From NCBI GenBank assembly GCA_947038155.1, contig CAMQVH010000002.1, forward strand, positions 62,001-126,000: 64,000 bases of DNA. The letters run 5' to 3'. Positions 9,796 through 19,458 of the stretch are shown here, in pieces (position 1 is the first letter of the stretch; the number at the start of each line of letters is the position of its first letter). This stretch comes from an uncultured Bacteroides sp. (lineage in GTDB: Bacteria; Bacteroidota; Bacteroidia; Bacteroidales; Bacteroidaceae). A program made the translations under genes and the position numbers. The notes under the pieces were generated by a model that did no database searches, had not been told where the DNA came from, and saw only the letters and a program-made list of their open reading frames with translations.

Positions 9796-10497
9796 TTATA
9801 CAAACTTTTCCCTTTTCTGTAGATATAGTAATCCGATCATCATCCAGACTAAACTGGCGGATAAAAGGAAAATGCGGTTTTTGATAAGGATTCCTTCCCA
9901 AATGATCGGATGAACATTATCGGGAACACGAAAAGGATTCAACAGAACGTTCCAGAAAGAATCCGGTTTACCTAAGAACATCAATGCAATGCCTATAATA
10001 ATCATAAATACGGCAGTTCCGTTTCCACTCCGCGTAATGGTAGACAGCATAAAAGCCATGTTTCCGAAAAAGAGTATCGGGAACATCAACTGTAATGCCA
10101 TCTCAAGCGGATTGACCGGATACAGCAATAAAATGGCTATGTATGAAAAGACAATCAGAATAACAAAAATTGCCACATAAATCATCAATAACCGCACGCC
10201 CCAAACCTTATACTTATAGTCGGGAATTCCAAAGAGAATCTCCAATATCCGGCTATCTTCATCATTCTGAATGCCGAATACAGCCGGATAGAAAATAAGC
10301 AGCATAGACGGAAACATCAGGATGCTATAGATGAGTCCCTCGTTAATCTCCTCCCGTTTCCAGGCATTCTGAAACATGAAAAGAGCAAAAAAGCCAAATG
10401 CAGCCAACAGAAACCAGAAAAACTTCCCGGCAAATATAATCTTCAGGTTATACCTGACTACTTTAGGCAACAGTTGTATCAATTGTTTGAATGTCAT
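9796..10497 (-). CDS. ABC-2-type permease, small membrane subunit
   Basis: A 233-aa integral membrane protein with about six hydrophobic segments (near residues 27-43, 58-76, 103-126, 134-150, 160-175 and 207-225). The stretch after TM2, GIQNDEDSRILEILFGIPDYKYKVWGVRLL, is the usual ABC-2 permease pattern around the second helix and coupling region. It is the last gene of the seven-gene operon, 15 nt after the RND-ABC fusion. It is the natural membrane partner for the ATPase domain at the end of that fusion, because that domain would otherwise have only the fusion's own helices. The transported substrate is unknown. Confidence 0.8.
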   Translation of the reverse strand: MTFKQLIQLLPKVVRYNLKIIFAGKFFWFLLAAFGFFALFMFQNAWKREEINEGLIYSILMFPSMLLIFYPAVFGIQNDEDSRILEILFGIPDYKYKVWGVRLLMIYVAIFVILIVFSYIAILLLYPVNPLEMALQLMFPILFFGNMAFMLSTITRSGNGTAVFMIIIGIALMFLGKPDSFWNVLLNPFRVPDNVHPIIWEGILIKNRIFLLSASLVWMMIGLLYLQKREKFV

Positions 10498-10512
10498 ATC
10501 CTTCTTTTCTTT

Positions 10513-13500
10513 TTAATTCATATTCTTCAGCAGACAGAGATAAGCGTCTTCCAAATTAGCTTCTACCTCTACAGCCCCTTCATAAGGCTGTCCGACAGAA
10601 AGATAGCGCACCCGAATCGTATCGCCTTCCTGAATATGATGTATTACCAACGATTTGTCCAGTACTTTTTCAAATTCTGTCTTATCTATATTAAACTGCC
10701 ATACTTTCCCGTTAGCCATTTCCACCATGTCCGAAGGGTCACCGAAATATTTCAGTTCACCTTTATTGATTACCACTACCTGATTACAGGAACTGGATAT
10801 ATCCTCAATGATATGAGTGGAGAAAATAACGATGCGGTCTTTACTCAACTCTACCAGCAGATTACGGAAACGGATACGTTCGCGAGGGTCGAGTCCCGCT
10901 GTAGGCTCATCCACAACCAGGATACGCGGTAAATGAAGCAGAATAAGCGCAATGCCAATACGCTGTTTCATACCTCCCGAGAAAGAACCTATCTTTTCGT
11001 CTTTCCGCTCGTACATATGTACCGCTTTCAGTACATAATCCAGACGCTCCTTTCGTAACTCACCGTCTACAATCCCTTTCAGTATAGCCTGATAATCCAG
11101 AAACTCCCACGAAGTCATATTCTCATAAGTTCCGAATTCCTGTGGAAGGAAACCTATCAGACTCTGTAGCTCTTCTCTGTAGATACGTGTATCCAGACCA
11201 TTGATCCAGATACTACCATAGCTCTGCTCAAAGATACCACAGATGACACGCATCAAGGTCGATTTACCTGCCCCATTGGGTCCCAGTAGTCCGAACATAC
11301 CTGTCTGAATCTCAAATGACACCCCACGCAATGCTTTGAAAGGTTTGCGTCGTTTTCCAATCATAGGAACACTCTTCACCATGCGGAAATAGGAACGGCG
11401 AAGCCCTGCAAATCGTCCGGTGACACGCTCTATATTTACATCGTGATCATACAGATACTGAGAAGTGACATAGATGGCAATACCCACCAGCCATAACAAT
11501 CCGATCATGATGACCAGCCCGTTATTATCCAGTTTCCGGAATAACTGAAACAGGATAAGGGGAGGAAGACTCCAGAATATCACCCGGTTTACGATCTTTG
11601 TTACCCGATTATCTCTGTATCGATAATATAAATAGGAACGTACCTTTCTCCACAAATACAGTATCGCTGCATAAATAGCGAACGAGAACAGGAATATCCA
11701 AAGCCTGTTATGAATGAAGAAATAGGTGAAATAAATGGCAAACAGTAAGATACCAAACTGCCATAGCACATTGATAAAGTCCTTCAGAGAATGGTATTCA
11801 TTGCTCAATCCCAGACGTTTGCGTAATTGCAAGCCACTGTTCCACTGACGGCTGATGTGTCCAGGCCAATCGTAGATCTTAACCAGATTGCGGACAGAAA
11901 TACGTATTTCTTCATCCGGATTGATAACCTCCGCCTTAGCTCTCCGAAGACTGGTTTGCGCAAAGTATGTCATCCCCGGTATGCCTGCAATCAGTGCTAC
12001 CAGATAGATTGACTGCCAAAGCATTCCGTCAGTGTATAGCCAGATACAGATTACACCGGACACAAAAAGAATCAGGTGAATGGTCCATAGTTTACGGGAT
12101 AACGAACGGTACCACTGAAGCACATTTTCCAGTCCCATACAAACTGTCGGAATTAAAATCAGCGTCAGCATGGCAGAAAAGAAAAGTCCGCCTATCACTG
12201 TAATGGCAAAAGGTGCACCGATAGCCCCTGCATACTCCGTATCTCCCATAGCCAACGGAAGCATGGCAGCAATCGTGGTGATGGAAGTAATCAGAATAGG
12301 ACGAATACGTGACATACCGGCAGTCATCAACGCCCTGTTCCGGCGGTATCCCCGTTTACGCAAAATGTTGGCGTAATCTATCAGAATGATTCCGTTATTG
12401 ACGACTACTCCCAACAGAATAAGGAACCCTGTCAGTGTATTCGCATTCATCAGACTGTTGCTCGAAAGCAATAATGCCAGCAAAGAACCGATAGCGGCCA
12501 ACGGAATGGTAAAAAGCAACACAAAAGGCGTCACTACAGACTCGAAGACTGAAGCAAGGATCATAAATATCAAAAGAAAAGCTGCCAAAATAAGGAATTT
12601 GAAATCCCCGAATTCATCCTCCTCATGGAATACCTGCACAGCGACTCCGGACGGAAGATTATAACTGGCAATCAACTGGTCGATATCGGAACGATATCCT
12701 CCCAATAAATCTTTCGAAGACTGAACATCTCTCGGAAAAGCATAGTATACCTCAATCTGCTTATCTTGATTGACACGGATGATGCGCGAACGCCCACGTC
12801 CATAATTCAGAGACGATATATCTTCGAGATTGTGCATACCGCCATTGGCATTTTCTATCCGGATAGCACGCAAGTCATCCACAGTTTTCTCTTTCTGAGC
12901 TTTTTCCTGTGCCTCTTCTTCAGTTTCCTTTTCCGGTATTTCGTCACGGATAATAATATCATAAATATCCTCTCCCACCTTGAAAGTAGCTTCGGAAGAG
13001 TATTCATTATTAAGCGCAGTCAATCCGGTGGTAATATTGCCACGGTTAATATCATAGGCAGTCAGCAGAATAGGGTCAAAGTTCAGATTTATTTCTGCCT
13101 GACGGGGAGTATACGAAACATGAGTATGCTGTACAAAATCCTGTTCGTCTAACAAATAACGCACTTCCTCTGCCACCATCTGCATCATTTCGAAATCAGA
13201 TCCCCTGATCACCACCCGTTCACTGTTGTCACCAATGCCCAACAAACGCATGAATCCGCCCAGACTGCTCAGAGCCGAGTTATCTCCTCCGCCTCCCATA
13301 GCATCAGAGACATAGATTTCCGCCCCATTGATATTGGCGACTTTAGTCTGCACATCCGCTTTTATATCGGCTATTTTCCGTTTGGCGATCTTTGTGTAAT
13401 CTTCCTGCAAAACGAGTGTCAGAGTCGCCTCTTTTTCCCGAATACGGCAAATCAGATCTTTCTTTTCCGGAAAATCCTCCAGACGTTCTTCCAGTACCTT

Positions 13501-15222
13501 TACAATCTTATCCGTATTTTCAAGCGTACTTCCGGTAGGCATCACGACACTGATGTTGAACCGGTCTGAAGCAACTTCCTTCATCTGTTGCACATTCAAG
13601 GTCAATGACAAAATCAATGTTGCAAAAAGCAAGATTACAGCCCCAAAGACTGTCACTCCCGGATTACGCATACAAGTCTTCAATAGGACCAGATAGACCT
13701 GCATCGGACGCTGAACGATCGATACTTTTTCATAGACGACACTGTTCCCACTCTTACTCTTCAAAAGAAGGTAAGTAATCATCGGTATAAAAAGTAAAGC
13801 TACAAACAGCGAGATCGTCAAAGTTGATATAATGGATACTCCGATATGGTGTCCGATCAGTTTTATCAGGAAATTATCAGAAAAAACGAACGGCAGGAAC
13901 ACAGTAATGGTAGTCAGGGTAGCCGCCACAATGGAGCGCCACACTTCTTTTGTTCCCTGCGTTACCGAACGTTCGGGCGTATAGCCGTTTCCCGACAAAC
14001 GATAAATATTCTCAAGCACCACGACACTATTATCCAACAGCATTCCGATGGCCAACGCCATTCCTACCAAGGTAAGACTATTGATAGTGATACCAAAAGC
14101 GTAGAAGAAGTTGAAAGCCGTATAGACAGAAATCGGTATGGAAAGTGCGATAAAAAACACCAGCCGCATATTCTTCAGGAAAAGCCAAAGAACGAACACA
14201 GCCAATAATCCCCCTACCAATGCCAGATTAATAATCTGGTTGATATTATTTTCCATGGTTTCAGCCTTGTTCTCCTGAATGACAATTTCCAGTTCGAGCG
14301 GAGCCAGCTTCTCATTCAGCTTTTCAATCACATCGGATACACGATGTGAAAGTTCAATCAGATTAGCCTGTGAATCATTGATCAAAGCAACCGAGACGGC
14401 TTCTTTTCCATTCACACGACTATAAGTGGTTTCATCTTTCAAGTCAAAAAAGACGGTTGCCACGTCTTTCAGCAGAATAGGACCGGGAGCGACAACTATA
14501 TTCTCCAAATCAGAAACTTTGGTATACATCGCATTGACATGGACAAAATTCTTACTGTCGGGTTCATCTGCGAAGCCTACAAATGTCTTTTCCTGGGTAT
14601 TCTGCGAGAGCAAACCGCTTATTTTGGAAGCAGTGAGGTTCAAAGCCTTACAAGCCTCCGGATTCAGACGCACTTCAATGGCTTTCTGCCGTCCTCCGTA
14701 GATATTGACGGAAGCTACCCCATCTATATTCTCCAGATCGGAACGAACATCCTCGTCTACCAGACTCCGGACACGGTCGGTTCCTCCCGTACCACGCACC
14801 TGAAGCACCATGAAGTTATTATTCATCTGAGCAATATCCACTTTCTGTACCTGTACGGTAAAACCGGTCGGCAGGGAGGCAGCGATTTCATTCACCTTCT
14901 CTTGCAGTTTAAGACTGGTCATCTTGAAGTTGATATTCTTTTTAAAGTCAATCTGTATGCTGGACTGCCTCCTGTCAATGTAGGATTGCAGTTTGTCTAC
15001 TCCACCTATCGCACTGACCGCTCCTTCAAGTGGAATAATCACTTCCGACTCTACATACGAAGGGTCCATATCCTGCTGTGACGACACCTGGACAAACAGA
15101 ACCGGAAGTTCTGCGTTGGGCAGCAACTCCACCGGAAGTTGTTTATACGACACATAGCCCAGCAGGCTGAGTGCAATAAACAGCATACAAATCGTTATTC
15201 TCCTATTTAGTAAAAAGTTCAT
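10513..15222 (-). CDS. RND efflux permease fused to an ABC ATPase domain with an inserted membrane segment
   Basis: A 1569-aa hybrid. Residues 1-1035 are a full RND pump with two periplasmic loops; TM4 reads LLDNSVVVLE (Asp397-Asn398 instead of Asp-Asp) and TM10 reads VVVNNGIILID (Asn instead of Lys), as in the SwrC-like branch. Two extra helices follow at about 1046-1066 and 1069-1090. Residues 1106-1117 (IRISVRNLVKIY) match the first strand and A-loop of an ABC ATPase. Four more helices (about 1153-1256) come next, and only then the rest of the ATPase: KALRGVSFEI, Walker A GPNGAGKST (1314-1322), signature FSGGMKQR (1414-1421), Walker B ILVVDEPT (1434-1441), switch His1470. The frame is continuous and all ATPase motifs are intact. 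It starts 2 nt after the upstream RND gene. Confidence 0.93.
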   Translation of the reverse strand: MNFLLNRRITICMLFIALSLLGYVSYKQLPVELLPNAELPVLFVQVSSQQDMDPSYVESEVIIPLEGAVSAIGGVDKLQSYIDRRQSSIQIDFKKNINFKMTSLKLQEKVNEIAASLPTGFTVQVQKVDIAQMNNNFMVLQVRGTGGTDRVRSLVDEDVRSDLENIDGVASVNIYGGRQKAIEVRLNPEACKALNLTASKISGLLSQNTQEKTFVGFADEPDSKNFVHVNAMYTKVSDLENIVVAPGPILLKDVATVFFDLKDETTYSRVNGKEAVSVALINDSQANLIELSHRVSDVIEKLNEKLAPLELEIVIQENKAETMENNINQIINLALVGGLLAVFVLWLFLKNMRLVFFIALSIPISVYTAFNFFYAFGITINSLTLVGMALAIGMLLDNSVVVLENIYRLSGNGYTPERSVTQGTKEVWRSIVAATLTTITVFLPFVFSDNFLIKLIGHHIGVSIISTLTISLFVALLFIPMITYLLLKSKSGNSVVYEKVSIVQRPMQVYLVLLKTCMRNPGVTVFGAVILLFATLILSLTLNVQQMKEVASDRFNISVVMPTGSTLENTDKIVKVLEERLEDFPEKKDLICRIREKEATLTLVLQEDYTKIAKRKIADIKADVQTKVANINGAEIYVSDAMGGGGDNSALSSLGGFMRLLGIGDNSERVVIRGSDFEMMQMVAEEVRYLLDEQDFVQHTHVSYTPRQAEINLNFDPILLTAYDINRGNITTGLTALNNEYSSEATFKVGEDIYDIIIRDEIPEKETEEEAQEKAQKEKTVDDLRAIRIENANGGMHNLEDISSLNYGRGRSRIIRVNQDKQIEVYYAFPRDVQSSKDLLGGYRSDIDQLIASYNLPSGVAVQVFHEEDEFGDFKFLILAAFLLIFMILASVFESVVTPFVLLFTIPLAAIGSLLALLLSSNSLMNANTLTGFLILLGVVVNNGIILIDYANILRKRGYRRNRALMTAGMSRIRPILITSITTIAAMLPLAMGDTEYAGAIGAPFAITVIGGLFFSAMLTLILIPTVCMGLENVLQWYRSLSRKLWTIHLILFVSGVICIWLYTDGMLWQSIYLVALIAGIPGMTYFAQTSLRRAKAEVINPDEEIRISVRNLVKIYDWPGHISRQWNSGLQLRKRLGLSNEYHSLKDFINVLWQFGILLFAIYFTYFFIHNRLWIFLFSFAIYAAILYLWRKVRSYLYYRYRDNRVTKIVNRVIFWSLPPLILFQLFRKLDNNGLVIMIGLLWLVGIAIYVTSQYLYDHDVNIERVTGRFAGLRRSYFRMVKSVPMIGKRRKPFKALRGVSFEIQTGMFGLLGPNGAGKSTLMRVICGIFEQSYGSIWINGLDTRIYREELQSLIGFLPQEFGTYENMTSWEFLDYQAILKGIVDGELRKERLDYVLKAVHMYERKDEKIGSFSGGMKQRIGIALILLHLPRILVVDEPTAGLDPRERIRFRNLLVELSKDRIVIFSTHIIEDISSSCNQVVVINKGELKYFGDPSDMVEMANGKVWQFNIDKTEFEKVLDKSLVIHHIQEGDTIRVRYLSVGQPYEGAVEVEANLEDAYLCLLKNMN

Positions 15223-15224
15223 CT

Positions 15225-18200
15225 TCAGCTGTTTTTAGTTCGGCGATTTATACGTCTTTTGATATTCTCCAAGACATAATAGACACAAGGAATAACCATC
15301 AAACTCATCAGAGTAGAAGTTATCAATCCTCCGATCACAGCTATAGCCATCGGTGAACGTAAAGATGCACCTTCACCAAAACTGAATGTCATCGGAAGCA
15401 TGGCCAGAATCGTAGTCAAAGTAGTCATGATGATCGGACGGATACGCTGTTGCCCTGCTTCTACAATGGCATCAGTCAACTCCATTCCCGCCTGACTAAG
15501 CTGATTGATACGGTCTACCAGAATGATAGAGTTATTGACGGCAATACCTCCCAGCATGACAATACCGATGACTCCCATCATATTGATAGTAGTTCCGGTA
15601 ATGAAGAAAAGTAAGATAGCACCTACTACAGCCAGAGGAATAGTCAGCAAGATCGTAAACGGATGCAGCAAGGATTCAAACTGGGAAGCCATCACCATAT
15701 AGACAAGTACAACAGAAAGCATCAGAGCAAACAACAGACTGTTCATTGATTCTTGCCGTTTTTCTTCTTCTCCTGTCACTGTGATACTGTAGTTAGCAGG
15801 CAATTCAATACCTTTCACCGTTTCACGCACTTCGGCTGCTACTTTATCCAGTGATTTACTCGCATCCATATTAGCCATCACCTTACCGATACGGCTTTGA
15901 TTGCGACGCAGAATCTCCTTGGGCGCTTGTCCGTGAGTAATGGTAGCAATCTCCTGTAACACAAATTCCTGTGTTCCACTTTTGATAACAAGAGCACCAA
16001 GAGAACTCAACGGGATATCCGGCACCTTTATGACGATATCACGCATCTCACCGCGATATTCCATTTTACCGACTTCCTTACCGCTTAATTGCTGCTTCAA
16101 TTGTTCGATTACCATAGCCACACTCAGATTATTGATACCAGCTATCGTACGGTCAATCGAGATCACAACTTCCGGAGCACCGTCTTCCACGGAAGTAATA
16201 ACATCATAGATTCCATTTACGCCAATCATCCGTTCCTTCACCTCTTCAGTCAACTGAGCAATCTCATCCAGCTCCTCTCCTTTGACCTCCACAACAATAG
16301 GAGCCCCTTCGCTTCCTAACAGTGAACTCAGAGAATTCTCATCCTGCTGAATCGTCAGTTCCAGTCCGTCAGGATTCTTAGCCGATTCCACGAAAGACGC
16401 AATCACCTTTTCCGGTGAAAGTGTACATTCCGGTGAAAGGATCACTTTCATCATTGCTGTATTTTCTCCTTCAAATATCGCATTTTCCGAACCGCTTCCC
16501 TCTCCGATATGACTGTATACCGTACATAAAGAATCACCGCCAACGATGGTATATAACAATTCTTCCAGATTACCTACAGCAGCGGAAGTGCGTTCCATCT
16601 GTGTGCCTTCGGGCATTTTGACTACAGCCGTAAACGTCTTGCTTTCCGCACGGGGCATAAACTCAGTTCCGATAAACGGAGTCAGCAACCCAGTCACGAT
16701 AAGGAGCAACACTGCCATACCGATCACCAGCCAACGTCGCTGAATCAGCTTGCGAAGCACTCTGCTATATCCTGTAATACGAATGGACTTCACTTCTTCC
16801 AGCTTAACCTTCTTGCCGGAAAGCTGGATATATAACATCGGAATCACCAGGATAGCCACAAACAAAGAAGAAACCAGTGAGAAAGTAACCGTCCATGCCT
16901 GATCTTTAAACAGTTCGCCCGAAGCTCCGTGAAGATAAACAATCGGCAGGAAGACGACAATAGTCGTCAGAGTAGAAGCTATTACCGCATTGGCAACTTC
17001 TGCCGTCCCGTTAATAGCAGCCTCTTTGATACTCAATCCTTTCTCCTGATTTCGGAAGATACTTTCTATGACGACAATGGCATTATCGACGAGCATACCC
17101 GCCCCGAGCGCCAGTCCTCCCAATGTCATAATATTCAGTGACAGTCCGTTGAAGAACATCAGATTGAAAGTAGCCACAATCGAGATGGGAATAGCAAGAC
17201 TGACAATCAGTGTTGTCCCCATCCGGCGAAGGAATACAAACAAGACTACAATAGCGAGAATAACACCCAGAACAGCACTGCTCTTCACTTCTCCTATCGC
17301 ACTTTTTATAAAAGTACCCTGATTGGAAATCACCTGGAAATGATAACCGGGCAATGCATTCTCTATCACTGCCAATTGGCGGGTTACCTCATCCACCACT
17401 TTTACAGTATTAAAACGCATCTCCTTATAAATAGACAGTCCGATACTACGCTTCCCGTTAATCCGTACAATGTTCTCCGGACGAGCGTTCAAAAACTGCA
17501 CAGTAGCCACTTCCTTCAAAAAAACAGGAGCTTTATTACTGTTGGCGGTTGCTGTACCCGTAGCATTGTTTCCAGATGCTTCCTCTTGTTGTATCGCTTT
17601 GTATCCGACAATCAGATTCTCAAAATCATCTTCTGAAGCAAACAAGCTCGAACTTTTCACCAGATATTGTAATCCCAGTTCACTGACCCGTCCACCGGAT
17701 ATGCTCTGATTATTCGATTCGATGCGCGAAGCGATATCTTCTATTTTCAGTTGAAAAGCATCCAGTTTATAAGGATCAGTCTGAATGGTAAGAGTACTGA
17801 CTTCTTCTCCCGAAAGCGTCACTTCAGCCACGCCTTCCAGACGAATCAACTCATTGCGGATATAGCTTTCGGCGATTTTCCTTAATTCCGCCATATCTGT
17901 AATACTCTGATGAGACATTCCCACCAAAACTACCGGAGACAAGTTCGCATCGTGTTGCGTAATCTTCAGTTCAGTAATATCCTTGTTCTGGGCAAACGGA
18001 TTCATGGCTTTCTGCAAATCTAGAAAAGCCTCATCCATATCCTTTGTCCAGGTATATTCTACAGTAATTCGTGCCGTCCCGGCTTTAATCACGGAAGAGA
18101 CCTGAGTAACATCACTCTGCCGAATCGCCATAGACTCCATATTTTTAACGAATTGCTTTTCGATCTCCTCGGGAGGACGTTCACCCGCCTTTAATTCAAT

Positions 18201-18341
18201 AAACAGGCGGGGATTATTCAGATCGGGCAATAAATCCACACTCAACTGATCGTATGATACTTTTCCCAACAATAAGAGGGCAAATACTACCATACAAATC
18301 GTAACCGGATTGCCTACTGCAAATTTGATTATATTCTTCAT
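15225..18341 (-). CDS. RND efflux permease (SwrC-like branch)
   Basis: A 1038-aa inner-membrane RND protein with the usual 12-helix, two-loop design. TM4 is GMLVDNAIVVIE (Asp419-Asn420), and TM10 is GGIAVNNSIILVDRINQ with Asn where AcrB has its lysine. The same pattern occurs in the neighbouring fusion, so both belong to the branch with a reduced proton-relay set. It lies between the membrane-fusion gene and the RND-ABC fusion, 2 nt from the latter. RND pumps of this branch can be heteromeric; the two adjacent different RND genes suggest a mixed trimer, which is inference. Confidence 0.92.
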   Translation of the reverse strand: MKNIIKFAVGNPVTICMVVFALLLLGKVSYDQLSVDLLPDLNNPRLFIELKAGERPPEEIEKQFVKNMESMAIRQSDVTQVSSVIKAGTARITVEYTWTKDMDEAFLDLQKAMNPFAQNKDITELKITQHDANLSPVVLVGMSHQSITDMAELRKIAESYIRNELIRLEGVAEVTLSGEEVSTLTIQTDPYKLDAFQLKIEDIASRIESNNQSISGGRVSELGLQYLVKSSSLFASEDDFENLIVGYKAIQQEEASGNNATGTATANSNKAPVFLKEVATVQFLNARPENIVRINGKRSIGLSIYKEMRFNTVKVVDEVTRQLAVIENALPGYHFQVISNQGTFIKSAIGEVKSSAVLGVILAIVVLFVFLRRMGTTLIVSLAIPISIVATFNLMFFNGLSLNIMTLGGLALGAGMLVDNAIVVIESIFRNQEKGLSIKEAAINGTAEVANAVIASTLTTIVVFLPIVYLHGASGELFKDQAWTVTFSLVSSLFVAILVIPMLYIQLSGKKVKLEEVKSIRITGYSRVLRKLIQRRWLVIGMAVLLLIVTGLLTPFIGTEFMPRAESKTFTAVVKMPEGTQMERTSAAVGNLEELLYTIVGGDSLCTVYSHIGEGSGSENAIFEGENTAMMKVILSPECTLSPEKVIASFVESAKNPDGLELTIQQDENSLSSLLGSEGAPIVVEVKGEELDEIAQLTEEVKERMIGVNGIYDVITSVEDGAPEVVISIDRTIAGINNLSVAMVIEQLKQQLSGKEVGKMEYRGEMRDIVIKVPDIPLSSLGALVIKSGTQEFVLQEIATITHGQAPKEILRRNQSRIGKVMANMDASKSLDKVAAEVRETVKGIELPANYSITVTGEEEKRQESMNSLLFALMLSVVLVYMVMASQFESLLHPFTILLTIPLAVVGAILLFFITGTTINMMGVIGIVMLGGIAVNNSIILVDRINQLSQAGMELTDAIVEAGQQRIRPIIMTTLTTILAMLPMTFSFGEGASLRSPMAIAVIGGLITSTLMSLMVIPCVYYVLENIKRRINRRTKNS

Positions 18342-18389
18342 AAGTATTTCCTATTTTCAAAAGATGCGTTCATATATCGCATCCATGAT

Positions 18390-19451
18390 TTACTTTTGGA
18401 TTTTGACTTTGGCGTCTTCTTTCAGTGTTTCAAAACCCTTCACTACCAAATTGTCATTTACATTAAGTCCGGATAGAATTTCGATATTATATTCATCCTC
18501 CAGACCTGTTTGCAGATTGCGTATCTTTGCCGTATTCTTTTCGACGATATATACGTATTTCCGGCGACGATTGGACAGGATTACGTCTTTAGGTATAATG
18601 ATAGAACTATCAGCTCTGTCAACGATAATATCTGCTTTGGCGAACATACCCGGACGCAACTTCAACTGGTCATTATCAATCAGAATCTTTCCTTTAAAAG
18701 TACGTGTCTCTGTACTGATTGCAGGAGACAGCTCACCGACTCTCGCTTTTAAAGTATCTCCGGGGATGGTATAATGAGTAATATATACCGGTTGCGCTTC
18801 CTTGACATAACGAATGCTGCTTTCCGGCAGATTGATATCCATATACATTTTATCATAAGCCATCAGACTCACCATAGCCTTTCCCTGCTCCACTCTTGTA
18901 TCGGCCGTATAGTGAGGCAAATCAACAATCACACCATCAAACGGAGCTTTCACTTTCATCTTCTCCAGATTGAGTTTTGCGTTTTCATAATCGTAACGGG
19001 CATTCGTTACTTTTACTTCCGTATTCCGCATTTCACTCATCGTCACCCCTCCTTTTTCATAGAGAGCTTTCTGCTTTGACTGTTCCTGTTCGGCAATTTC
19101 AAGACTTAGTTTTTTAGCGTCAATAGCGATTCCGTTTTCATACTCCTTGTCTTCCAGACGGATTATCAGTTCCCCCTTACTTACCCTGTCTCCCATTTTG
19201 AAAGGTTTTCCGGTTCTCGGATTAGTCTGAAGTTTATAAAATCCGCTCATTTCCGCATTCTGAGATGCACCGTAAGTCGGCTGCACTGTTCCTGTTGTAT
19301 TTATTAATTTACTGATAGAACCTTTCTTCAGCTCCACGACAGATACCGGAGTTGCAATATTATTGGGTGCGTTTTGTGGTTTGTTGCCACAGCCGGTTAA
19401 CAATAAGGTTGTTAACAAAGAAGATGCAATAAAAATTTGATACTGTTTCAT
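18390..19451 (-). CDS. Membrane-fusion lipoprotein of the RND/ABC hybrid operon
   Basis: Periplasmic adaptor of 353 aa from the ATG at 19451 (MKQYQIF); that start gives a clean lipoprotein signal ending LLTGC. An ATG at 19472 is in frame but would put the signal behind seven extra residues and overlap the TolC-like gene. The protein shows the HlyD/AcrA order: barrel-sandwich half near residues 60-95, coiled-coil hairpin 95-150 (IAEQEQSKQKALYEKGGVTMSE), second half with KAPFDGVIVDLP, then a beta-barrel domain with LRPGMFAKADI. It is likely to connect the RND pair, and perhaps the ABC parts, to the TolC-like channel upstream. Confidence 0.9.
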   Translation of the reverse strand: MKQYQIFIASSLLTTLLLTGCGNKPQNAPNNIATPVSVVELKKGSISKLINTTGTVQPTYGASQNAEMSGFYKLQTNPRTGKPFKMGDRVSKGELIIRLEDKEYENGIAIDAKKLSLEIAEQEQSKQKALYEKGGVTMSEMRNTEVKVTNARYDYENAKLNLEKMKVKAPFDGVIVDLPHYTADTRVEQGKAMVSLMAYDKMYMDINLPESSIRYVKEAQPVYITHYTIPGDTLKARVGELSPAISTETRTFKGKILIDNDQLKLRPGMFAKADIIVDRADSSIIIPKDVILSNRRRKYVYIVEKNTAKIRNLQTGLEDEYNIEILSGLNVNDNLVVKGFETLKEDAKVKIQK

Positions 19452-19458
19452 GGTCTGC

